Of a stretch of DNA of 7,800 nt, positions 1 through 6,820 are shown piece after piece. Within the stretch, counting starts at the first letter, position 1, and each line of letters opens with the position of its first letter. Both the position numbers and the translations under genes were made by a program. The DNA comes from Candidatus Izemoplasma sp. Lineage in GTDB: Bacteria; Bacillota_I; Bacilli_A; Izemoplasmatales; Izemoplasmataceae. Location: assembly GCA_029939615.1 (NCBI GenBank), contig JAOZSP010000068.1, positions 1 through 7,800 on the forward strand. Reading direction: 5' to 3'. The notes below the pieces were generated by a model. That model was not told the DNA's origin and made no database searches. It was given only the letters and a program-made list of their open reading frames with translations.

Positions 1-1
1 T

Positions 2-199
2 CACTTAGATATTGATTCAAGAGAGATTTTAGAAGAATTATTACTGCAGTTTTCAGGAACAATTCTATTTGTTTCCCATGATAGATACTTTATCAAGAAA
101 ATCGCGAACAGAGTTGGTGAAATTGATGATTTCCATATTGAGTATTATGAAGGTGACTACGATTATTACAAGTTTATTAAGAAAAGGATGTCTTCCTAA
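2..199 (+). CDS. ABC-F family ATPase, C-terminal fragment
   Basis: This is the last 65 codons of a gene that begins left of the window. The fragment opens in the D-loop (HLDI, normally preceded by EPTN in this family), runs through the second nucleotide-binding domain's switch motif FVSHDRYF (fragment residues 23-30, His26), and ends with a short tail (EGDYDYYKFIKKR). Those motifs and the Tyr-rich ending are typical of the second ATPase domain of ABC-F proteins. These are soluble, ribosome-associated duplicated ATPases with no membrane domain; members act in translation or protect ribosomes from antibiotics. The tail is short, so there is no long C-terminal extension. Which subfamily it belongs to cannot be decided from this piece. 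It stops with TAA and no clear intrinsic terminator follows. A separate promoter starts the next operon, so the two are probably independent units. Confidence 0.9.
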   Translation, partial: HLDIDSREILEELLLQFSGTILFVSHDRYFIKKIANRVGEIDDFHIEYYEGDYDYYKFIKKRMSS

Positions 200-326
200 A
201 TACCCTTATTCAACCTTGTAAAGGGCTTGATTTAGGTCTTGTTAATTTACTTCGATTACTTTTCAAACATAAAAAGGTTAATAATCATTATTAGATGGTA
301 AAAATAAATAATTAAAAATAATTTTA

Positions 327-355
327 TTGAATAATACATTATTTTATAGTATAAT
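327..355 (+). promoter_or_regulatory. Sigma-A type promoter of the ABC/RDD operon
   Basis: A -35 box TTGAAT (327-332) is separated by exactly 17 bp from a consensus -10 box TATAAT (350-355). A second overlapping TATAAT lies at 355-360. Transcription would start near 362-367, giving a leader of about 30 nt before the first gene. No operator was recognised here. The call rests on box match and spacing only, in a very A+T-rich stretch where chance matches are common. Confidence 0.7.
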
Positions 356-393
356 ATAATCAACACAGATAAATTTTACGGAGGTGAGTAGAA

Positions 394-2382
394 ATGCTAA
401 GTGTAAAAAAACTAACTAGAAAATATAAAAACGGTAGTGCTTATATCAAAGCAATTGAGGATATTACTACTAATTTTAATGTTGGGGAGTTTGTTTTTGT
501 TTTGGGAGCTAGTGGAAGTGGTAAAAGTACATTGTTAAATGTTCTTTGTGGCCTAGATACAAAGATTGAAGGATCGGTTGTAGTTGACGGGATTGATACT
601 GCTAACTTTAGTAAAAAAGATTGGGCGATATATCGTAATCATTATGTTGGATTTGTATTTCAAGAATACAACTTAATAGAGCATTTAAAAGTATGGGAAA
701 ATGTCGCTTTACCATTACAATTTCAAGGGATAAGTAAGTCGATTGCTAAAGAGAGAGCTTTAAAAGAGTTAGAAAGAGTTGGGTTAGGTAAATTTTCAGA
801 TAAAAAACCAAACCAAATAAGTGGAGGGCAAGCACAACGCGTTGCGATTGCAAGAGCGTTAATAACTAACCCTAAAGTAATTATGGCTGATGAACCTACA
901 GGAGCTTTGGATACTGAATTAGGTGATAAAGTTATTGAGTATCTAAAAGAAGTATCTAAAGATCGAGTTGTTGTAGTTGTTACTCATGATGAGGAGTTAG
1001 CTAATAAATATGCTACAAGACTTATTAATTTAGAGGACGGAAAAGTAATTAGTGATAGTAATTTTGATAGTAATTACATTGAAGAAACAAAAGAGATATC
1101 ATTTGATAGACCAAAAATGAGTTTAGGAATGATGTTTAAATTTGCGAGAAATAATATTTTCTCAAGAATGTTTAGATCTATAGCTACAAGCACTGTTGTG
1201 TCTATAGGGTATATCTCGATTTTCTTATTAACGTTTATGATTTTTGGGATTAATAGTTCTTTAAGTGATACGGTTTCTAGTTTTGTTCCCGAAGATCAAT
1301 ATCAGATATACGGAACAGAAAATGTTGAAATACCTGAAAGTAAATTAGATGAACTACAAGATATGTCAGAAGTTACTGATATTAGATATGCAGTTTCAGA
1401 AAATGCTCAATTTACTTCAAGAGTAGGTACAACACAACAAATTACTTTGAATAGTGTTCCTTATGACGAAGCGTTATTAACACAAAATGTGGAATTATTC
1501 GGGAGATTTCCAGATGCCGCTAATGAAATAATTATTGATGTTGGAACAGCTGCAAGAATTAGAGATTTAAATACTGTAGATGAAGACAGTTATGAATATA
1601 TTTATAATCTAATTAAGAATAATGAAATTGATGTTTTTTATATTAATTATAGTGAATTTGATACTGAGAATAAACTAGATTTAGGGACATTCAAAGTTGT
1701 TGGGATGATTGCTTCAGAAACATTAGCATTCAGTAATAGTATATATATGGACTACGATGAACTATTAACTGCTTCTGAAACAATTCATGGTGAAGCAACT
1801 TATAGAGAAGTTGCTATCGCCTATTTATCGATTGATAAAGAAGCAGACATAAGTGATTTTAAAATTACTTTACGTGATGATCACGAATTGGTATTAGAGA
1901 ATTTCTTTTCATCTATTACTTCTTCAATTGAAGACTTTATGTTTACAGCTTTAAAAATATTTATAGGTGTTGCTAGTGTTTCTTTAATAGTTTCTGGTAT
2001 TTTAATTGGGTTAGTAGTTTATACTTCAATTATTGAGAGAATTAAGGAAATAGGAATATTAACAGCCGTTGGAGCTAAACAATCAAATATTATAGGAATC
2101 TTTGTTATAGAATCAGCGATATTAGGGTTAATGTCTAGTTTGATTGCCGTATTATTTAGTTTGATTTTAACAAGAGGTATTAACGGATTATTTAATAGTT
2201 TTATTGAGAAGCCGTTAAGTTTACTTTCTTCAGGATTATTTGAAATGACGTTATTAACTCCAAAATTATGGATTATTGGAATCGTTATTGGATTTAGTAT
2301 TATATACGCGATGATTGTTGGATTATTGCCAGCCTTTAAAGCATCTAGATTGAATGCTATTAAAGCTTTAAGGAGGGAATAA
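394..2382 (+). CDS. ABC transporter ATPase-permease fusion, MacB/FtsX type (first of tandem pair)
   Basis: The 662-residue protein joins an N-terminal ATPase to an FtsX-like permease. ATPase motifs are Walker A GASGSGKS (38-45), Q-loop Gln90, signature SGGQ (143-146), Walker B VIMADE (162-167), D-loop GALD (170-173) and switch His198, so it looks catalytically competent. Membrane helix 1 is about 262-286. An extracytoplasmic domain of roughly 235 residues follows, with the MacB-like GRFP...NEI motif at 370-379. Helices 2-4 lie near 522-544, 569-592 and 626-646. The FtsX motif ERIKEIG (548-554) and the ending PAFKASRLNAIKALR are family hallmarks. MacB-type systems do not carry substrate through the membrane; they couple cytoplasmic ATP hydrolysis to movements outside (type VII ABC). 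The start is fixed by GGAGGTG at 380-386, 7 nt upstream. It is the first gene of the operon, one base before its paralogue. The substrate is unknown, and no MacA-like adaptor gene is present. Confidence 0.93.
   Translation: MLSVKKLTRKYKNGSAYIKAIEDITTNFNVGEFVFVLGASGSGKSTLLNVLCGLDTKIEGSVVVDGIDTANFSKKDWAIYRNHYVGFVFQEYNLIEHLKVWENVALPLQFQGISKSIAKERALKELERVGLGKFSDKKPNQISGGQAQRVAIARALITNPKVIMADEPTGALDTELGDKVIEYLKEVSKDRVVVVVTHDEELANKYATRLINLEDGKVISDSNFDSNYIEETKEISFDRPKMSLGMMFKFARNNIFSRMFRSIATSTVVSIGYISIFLLTFMIFGINSSLSDTVSSFVPEDQYQIYGTENVEIPESKLDELQDMSEVTDIRYAVSENAQFTSRVGTTQQITLNSVPYDEALLTQNVELFGRFPDAANEIIIDVGTAARIRDLNTVDEDSYEYIYNLIKNNEIDVFYINYSEFDTENKLDLGTFKVVGMIASETLAFSNSIYMDYDELLTASETIHGEATYREVAIAYLSIDKEADISDFKITLRDDHELVLENFFSSITSSIEDFMFTALKIFIGVASVSLIVSGILIGLVVYTSIIERIKEIGILTAVGAKQSNIIGIFVIESAILGLMSSLIAVLFSLILTRGINGLFNSFIEKPLSLLSSGLFEMTLLTPKLWIIGIVIGFSIIYAMIVGLLPAFKASRLNAIKALRRE
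2371..2377 (+). promoter_or_regulatory. Ribosome binding site inside the 3' end of the upstream ABC gene
   Basis: AGGAGGG lies within the last codons of the first ABC gene (encoding its terminal Arg-Arg-Glu) and 6 nt before the ATG at 2384. Only one base separates the TAA stop from this ATG. Such an arrangement favours translational coupling and matched amounts of the two proteins. Confidence 0.8.
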
Positions 2383-2383
2383 G

Positions 2384-4645
2384 ATGATTAAATTAAATGA
2401 AGTACATAAGGTTTATACACAAGGTAAAAATGGATTCCACGCTTTAAAAAATATTTCTTTATATTTTGAGAAAGGTGAAATAATTAGTATCTTTGGACCT
2501 AGTGGTTGTGGAAAAACAACTTTACTAAATATTATTGGTGGATTAGATTATCCGACTAGTGGAGATATGGTTATTGATGATAGATTAACAACTAACTTTA
2601 TTGAAAAAGAATGGGATTACTTCCGTAATCATAGAATAGGATTTGTTTTTCAACAATATAATTTAATTGAACATTTACCTATTGTTGAAAATGTAGCACT
2701 TAGTCTTAAATTGGCTGGTGCAAGTAATAAGAAAGCAAAAAAACAAGCTACTGAACTACTAAAGAAAGTAGGGTTAGAAGATCATCTTCATAAATTACCT
2801 GGTGCTTTAAGTGGTGGTGAAAGACAAAGGGTAGCTATCGCACGTGCACTAATAAATGATCCCGATATCATATTAGCTGATGAGCCGACAGGGGCGTTAG
2901 ATAATAAAACCGGTATGGAGATAATGGATTTAATAAAATCTATTTGTGCGGATAAATTAGTTATTATTGTTACGCATGATAAGTTAGTTGCGAAAAAATA
3001 TTCTACACGTTTAATTGAACTAAAAGATGGGCGTGTGATTAGTGATACAAGACCGATTGATAAAATGGTAAATATTAGCAATATTAAAACAAAAAGAAGA
3101 AGCAAATTGAAATTTAAAGAAGCTTTAAGATTCTCTTTATATAATATTAAGGGGAAAATATGGCGTACTTTATTAGTGAGTTTAGGACTTAGTGTCGGTA
3201 TTGTAGGATTAATACTAATTGATGCGTTCTTTAACTCAGTACGAACCGGATTAGAACAACAAAATGCAGTGTTGAAAAACAATCCTGACTTGTATATACA
3301 TGAACAATATGTTGAGGATTATGATCTTGATGCAATTAGAAACAGTCTTGATAATTACGATTATTTTAAAGAGATTTTATATGCACCAAGAAACGAATAT
3401 ACAATATTAGAAAATGCATCTGATAGTAGTCCACTACTAAATCCAGTAGTAAAAACAGGTGTTGAAGCACCTGATAATTCTTCAATATTAGAAACGTTTA
3501 CTGGACTTATTGGTGATTCAAGATTCCCAGAAAATGACAACGAGATTATGCTTAATATTGATACTGCGACATTACTTATATCAAGTAATCTAAATTTAAC
3601 TGATGAAGAGATATGGGAAGAGTTAAAAGGCAATCAATATATTATCTATGATGAATATAATTATGTGCCGGATCAATATTCTTTGTTCCGTGAATTAACT
3701 GATGAAGTATGTGCGATTACTGATATATGGGGTGGTGACCCAAATGTCTTACCTGACGGTTATGATGAACTAGTTATGGGACCAATTGATGATAACATTT
3801 TGGCTCTTAACTTTTACCGTAATACACCATTACAAATATCAGAAACAGAAGAAATATATTGTTCAGATTATGATGCTTTAGACTGGAATTTAAATCGTGA
3901 TGAACCTATAGGTGGTGGAATAACTGTTACTTTAGTTGGGATTCATGATAATGGATTATTCCCAGAATTCATTTTAAGTGATAATGTAATTTTCAACGCT
4001 ACTTACCAGGTTGATTATTATATGAATAGTGAAGACAATGAAATACTATATTATTCAAGTATCCGCTATAGAGTATTCTTAAATAATGATGACTTAAAAG
4101 CTAAAGCTAATGTTATTTTAGATATTGAAAATGATAACTATTTAGTTGAAGAAAACTTTAATAATGGATTCGATATATTTGCGGGATTAACTAATCTATT
4201 TATGTATATTTTACAGTTTATCTTTAGTAGTATTGTATTTATAGCTATTGTTACTGGTGGTTTAATGTTACTACTAATACTATTTATTAGTATCATAGAA
4301 AGAAAACGTGAAATCGGTCTTATAAGAGCGATGGGTGGAACGAGAAATGATGTTCGTATTATTTATACTGGTGAAACAACTATTATAGGATTAATTGCTG
4401 GTGTATTTAGTGTTATTCTTTCAATAATTTTAATTGCAATATTGAATGTTGTTATATATAATAGGTATCTAGATTTAATTATTGAGTATTTACCTTTTGT
4501 TGATCCAACAAAAGTATTAGCGATAAATTACACAAAACTATTATTCGCAATACTTGGTAGTATCGTAATAGCAATAATTAGTGGGTTAGCACCTTCTGTA
4601 AGGGCTTCTAGGAAAAAACCTATTGAAGCATTAAGAAATGAATAA
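2384..4645 (+). CDS. ABC transporter ATPase-permease fusion, MacB/FtsX type (second of tandem pair)
   Basis: The 753-residue protein has the same architecture as the gene before it. The first 199 residues align without a gap: Walker A GPSGCGKT (38-45), Gln90, signature SGGE (143-146), Walker B IILADE (162-167), GALD (170-173), His198. Both ATPase sites therefore look active. Helix 1 is about 262-284 and helices 2-4 are near 615-637, 663-690 and 718-737. ERKREIG (639-645) and the C-terminal PSVRASRKKPIEALR are the FtsX-family marks. The extracytoplasmic domain spans roughly 286-612, about 90 residues longer than in the partner. It carries the FPENDNEI motif near its middle and two cysteines (Cys443, Cys493), the only ones in that domain. 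Inference: the two fusions form a heterodimer in place of a MacB homodimer. Regulation is by the promoter upstream of the first gene. The substrate is unknown. Confidence 0.93.
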   Translation: MIKLNEVHKVYTQGKNGFHALKNISLYFEKGEIISIFGPSGCGKTTLLNIIGGLDYPTSGDMVIDDRLTTNFIEKEWDYFRNHRIGFVFQQYNLIEHLPIVENVALSLKLAGASNKKAKKQATELLKKVGLEDHLHKLPGALSGGERQRVAIARALINDPDIILADEPTGALDNKTGMEIMDLIKSICADKLVIIVTHDKLVAKKYSTRLIELKDGRVISDTRPIDKMVNISNIKTKRRSKLKFKEALRFSLYNIKGKIWRTLLVSLGLSVGIVGLILIDAFFNSVRTGLEQQNAVLKNNPDLYIHEQYVEDYDLDAIRNSLDNYDYFKEILYAPRNEYTILENASDSSPLLNPVVKTGVEAPDNSSILETFTGLIGDSRFPENDNEIMLNIDTATLLISSNLNLTDEEIWEELKGNQYIIYDEYNYVPDQYSLFRELTDEVCAITDIWGGDPNVLPDGYDELVMGPIDDNILALNFYRNTPLQISETEEIYCSDYDALDWNLNRDEPIGGGITVTLVGIHDNGLFPEFILSDNVIFNATYQVDYYMNSEDNEILYYSSIRYRVFLNNDDLKAKANVILDIENDNYLVEENFNNGFDIFAGLTNLFMYILQFIFSSIVFIAIVTGGLMLLLILFISIIERKREIGLIRAMGGTRNDVRIIYTGETTIIGLIAGVFSVILSIILIAILNVVIYNRYLDLIIEYLPFVDPTKVLAINYTKLLFAILGSIVIAIISGLAPSVRASRKKPIEALRNE

Positions 4646-4656
4646 GGAGTGGTATT

Positions 4657-5310
4657 ATGTATAAAAAAGTATCGGGAGAAAGATTTGTAGCTGCAATGAT
4701 TGATGGAATTATAGTTAGTATCGTATCGTCTATACCAGTAGTGATTTACCTTGTAGCTGAAGGGTTTGAATCATTTATTAATTATTATATTGATGGTGGA
4801 GGAATGTACGAAGGTGAAACTTGGTATTTAACTTTTATGTTAATAGCTGTAGTTGTAGAAACAGTTATTGGAGTACTTTACTTTGTTTATATGCCATACA
4901 AAATGAATGGGCAAACATTGGGTAAAAAGATAATGAAAATTAAAGCAATTGATTTATTTGGGAATAACCCATCATTTAAACAACACTTTATTAGAGCTAT
5001 TCAAAACTGGAGTGTTTATGCTTCGGCTGTTACTTTCTTTATCATTTATATTGATATAATGGTATTTTCAGTGGTAAGTGGTGCTGTAGGTTCGATTGTT
5101 GGTTTAATTGCATTTATATCTTATATTATGATTTTAGCGAAAGAAGATGGTCGTGGACTTCATGATGTATGGACAGATACAAGAGTTGTAAGAGAAGATA
5201 TTGATTTGAACAAAGAGTTTGTTGAAAAGACAACTCAAATGGGAGAATGGGCAACAGTTGTTGGCGAAGAAGGAAAATCTGAAGATGAGGACGATCCTTG
5301 GAAAATTTAA
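4657..5310 (+). CDS. RDD family membrane protein
   Basis: The 217-residue protein has about four hydrophobic helices (near 11-33, 57-79, 120-140 and 141-161). It shows the RDD pattern: Arg9 just before helix 1 and Asp16 within it (ERFVAAMIDG), a GQTLGKK motif after helix 2 (85-91), and a conserved ending GLHDVWTDTRVV with Asp170 that matches the usual LHD...T.VV of the family. The soluble tail (176-217) is highly charged, with an acidic stretch GKSEDEDDPW near the end. RDD proteins are widespread and mostly of unknown function; some are linked to ion or solute exchange. The AAGGAG site at 4644-4649 overlaps the stop of the upstream gene and sits 7 nt before the ATG, so this is the third gene of the ABC operon. 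Inference: an accessory membrane partner of the ABC pair, or simply a co-transcribed neighbour. Confidence 0.85.
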   Translation: MYKKVSGERFVAAMIDGIIVSIVSSIPVVIYLVAEGFESFINYYIDGGGMYEGETWYLTFMLIAVVVETVIGVLYFVYMPYKMNGQTLGKKIMKIKAIDLFGNNPSFKQHFIRAIQNWSVYASAVTFFIIYIDIMVFSVVSGAVGSIVGLIAFISYIMILAKEDGRGLHDVWTDTRVVREDIDLNKEFVEKTTQMGEWATVVGEEGKSEDEDDPWKI

Positions 5311-5314
5311 ATTT

Positions 5315-5365
5315 AAAAAGGCCGTAAATAAAATCTTAATTGATTTTATTTACGGCCTTTTTTTT
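5315..5365. terminator. Bidirectional intrinsic terminator between convergent genes
   Basis: Positions 5320-5335 and 5342-5357 are perfectly complementary over 16 bp (GGCCGTAAATAAAATC and its reverse complement) around a 6-nt loop. Eight T follow on the + strand (5358-5365). Five A precede it (5315-5319), which read as T on the minus strand. It starts 5 bases after the RDD stop codon and lies 20 bases beyond the end of the convergent minus-strand gene, so it can serve both. Confidence 0.95.
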
Positions 5366-5384
5366 CTCTTTAATATAGATTAGA

Positions 5385-6431
5385 TTAGTAGTTTAAATGC
5401 ACACTATTATTTGTTAAAGTCTTTTTTTTAAGTAGCTTTTCAGCGTTTTCGATAGTTTTTTGCATCGTGTTTTCTATACCCGTTGATGCACCTGAGACTG
5501 TAACCGTGATTTTTTCTTTTACTGAAAGCATGTTGCTCATTTCAACAGTAAACCTAACTTTTTCACCAACAATACCTGCATTTGATAAAGAAGTATAATG
5601 TAAAACAACTAAAAAAGTATCAAAACTCCATCTAACAATATAATCATCAACCCTTATTGTTTTTCTTATTAGACCAATTACACCTTTAAATATTTTATCT
5701 CCTATAAGGTATCCGAATTTATCATTAATTTTATCATATTTATCTACTCTAACAAGTAATACAGATGTTAAATCATCAACTAGTTCTTCTTCCTTTTTGT
5801 GATCTATTCCTCTTCTTTTTTGAGCCATTAATAGGAAATTTACAGTTGCCTTTTCTTGAATTTTTTTGGATTTTAATACTTCTTGTTTCACTATCATAAC
5901 GAGAATAAACGTTAAGAAAATAAATAAAACAAGGAATAAGGATAATTCGATTGTATCTAGAAGTGTATTAGAGTTCATTAAGTTGATAATAGTGGGATTA
6001 AAAATAACTCCAATGTTAGTAATTAAAACTCCAACAACTATTCCAACCATTCCATAGTATTGGTACGATTTACGATGAATAACACTAATAACTAAAATGA
6101 AAATTGCTAAAAAGATGTATGTTACCAATGTATCTGTAAATATAGTTATGTATATACTTCTAGAAAGTACATATATAATAAATATATTTATAGCTGAAGT
6201 GAGTTTTTTATTGTAAATCAACAAGCACAACACAATATAAACTAAAAAGAGGATAAATGATAACATTATGTCAAATTCTCGTATTTCAAAAAAACTGAAC
6301 TTGATAATAGTATAGAGAATATGTTGAACTAAGAATGCAAATATGAAAAAGTAAAAATATTTAGCTTGTTCACTAACATTGGTATCTACCCGCTGATAGT
6401 TTTTTAATAGCTTCATAAGTAATCGGTTCAT
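5385..6431 (-). CDS. Six-helix membrane protein with degenerate GGDEF domain
   Basis: The 348-residue protein has about six hydrophobic helices (near 25-45, 54-72, 79-97, 99-117, 124-146 and 161-182), a short charged linker, and a C-terminal GGDEF-type domain (about 219-336). The fold is recognisable from VRVDKYDKINDKFG (227-240), IGD (243-245), RVDDYIVRW (260-268) and ITVTVS (308-313). The signature GG(D/E)EF is replaced by SFDTF (269-273), and the first metal-binding Asp of the usual DxD is Arg228, so cyclase activity is unlikely. The residues that contact guanine in active cyclases (Asn236, Asp245) remain. So does an RxxD I-site (Arg260-Asp263) at the canonical five-residue distance. It may bind c-di-GMP or GTP as a receptor. 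The start has AGGAGG 4 nt upstream. It is a single-gene unit, convergent with the ABC operon and divergent from the lipoprotein gene. The input sensed by the membrane part is unknown. Confidence 0.82.
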   Translation of the reverse strand: MNRLLMKLLKNYQRVDTNVSEQAKYFYFFIFAFLVQHILYTIIKFSFFEIREFDIMLSFILFLVYIVLCLLIYNKKLTSAINIFIIYVLSRSIYITIFTDTLVTYIFLAIFILVISVIHRKSYQYYGMVGIVVGVLITNIGVIFNPTIINLMNSNTLLDTIELSLFLVLFIFLTFILVMIVKQEVLKSKKIQEKATVNFLLMAQKRRGIDHKKEEELVDDLTSVLLVRVDKYDKINDKFGYLIGDKIFKGVIGLIRKTIRVDDYIVRWSFDTFLVVLHYTSLSNAGIVGEKVRFTVEMSNMLSVKEKITVTVSGASTGIENTMQKTIENAEKLLKKKTLTNNSVHLNY

Positions 6432-6466
6432 AGTTCCTCCTAAAAAATACTTTGTGAATCAAATTA

Positions 6467-6495
6467 ATTATAGCATGTAGTATTTTAAAAGCCAA
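6467..6495 (-). promoter_or_regulatory. Promoter of the degenerate GGDEF gene
   Basis: Read on the minus strand, TTGGCT (6495-6490) is followed after 17 bp by consensus TATAAT (6472-6467). TGC immediately precedes the -10 box, which makes an extended -10. The predicted start is near 6460, about 28 nt before the ATG. Box quality, spacing and distance all agree. Confidence 0.72.
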
Positions 6496-6745
6496 AATAT
6501 TATTGTGTAAATGTGTTATATAAAAATATGGTTATAAATGTGAATATCGATAATTGAAGAGTCGCTTATGATACTAGAGTAAATGGGTTTTGTATTATTG
6601 TATTTAGTTATAAATCTACATATATTGGCTGTTTATAGATATAAAATAAATAGGATGTAAATAAAGTAATGAAGGGATTTCTCTAAATAAATTTAGTACG
6701 AAAAATAAACTAGTGTACATTATTTCACTTTTTGTCATATTTTGG

Positions 6746-6774
6746 TTGGAAACAATACCAATAAGTAGTATACT
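6746..6774 (+). promoter_or_regulatory. Promoter of the lipoprotein gene, with palindrome over the -10
   Basis: TTGGAA (6746-6751), a 17-bp spacer and TATACT (6769-6774) form a good promoter. The predicted start is near 6781, about 40 nt before the gene. The -10 lies inside a perfect 10-bp palindrome TAGTATACTA (6766-6775). In addition, GTAGTAT (6765-6771) is inverted as ATACTAC at 6788-6794, so a repressor site overlapping the promoter is conceivable. Confidence 0.62.
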
Positions 6775-6805
6775 ATACTTTAAAAGGATACTACATTTAA
6801 AGAAT

Positions 6806-6811
6806 AGGAAG
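6806..6811 (+). promoter_or_regulatory. Ribosome binding site deciding the lipoprotein start
   Basis: AGGAAG lies 9 nt before the ATG at 6821. An in-frame ATG at 6812 directly abuts it with no spacer, so it is a poor start. Starting at 6821 also gives a classic signal peptide beginning MKRLL. Confidence 0.65.
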
Positions 6812-6820
6812 ATGATTAGT

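Larger units (their letters stand above)
6432..6820. other. Divergent intergenic region with two promoters
   Basis: This 389-base A+T-rich gap separates the GGDEF-like gene (leftward) from the lipoprotein gene (rightward). Besides the promoters at its two ends, it holds a direct repeat TAAATGTG (6508-6515 and 6535-6542, 27 bp apart) just upstream of the leftward -35 box, and a small inverted repeat at the rightward -10. The middle, about 6545-6740, has no convincing gene, RNA or terminator. Confidence 0.6.

Noticed and set aside
203..225. CCCTT/AAGGG hairpin after the ABC-F gene as its terminator
   Set aside because: Only 5 bp of stem, a 13-nt loop and no following T tract; too weak to call.
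279..293. Near-palindrome TAATAATCATTATTA upstream of the operon promoter
   Set aside because: Arms are purely A/T in an extremely A+T-rich gap, with no adjacent T tract or matching second site. Expected by chance.
2788..3282. 164-codon minus-strand frame inside the second ABC gene
   Set aside because: It is antisense to the signature and Walker B motifs of a well-supported gene and has no recognisable motif or start signal.
6583..6660. Small + strand reading frame of 25 hydrophobic residues in the divergent intergenic region
   Set aside because: No Shine-Dalgarno sequence before its ATG and no promoter assigned to it. Its hydrophobic content is what A+T-rich noncoding DNA gives by chance.
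6812..6820. Alternative in-frame start of the lipoprotein three codons upstream (ATG ATT AGT)
   Set aside because: It directly touches the only ribosome binding site, leaving no spacer; the ATG at 6821 has a 9-nt spacing.
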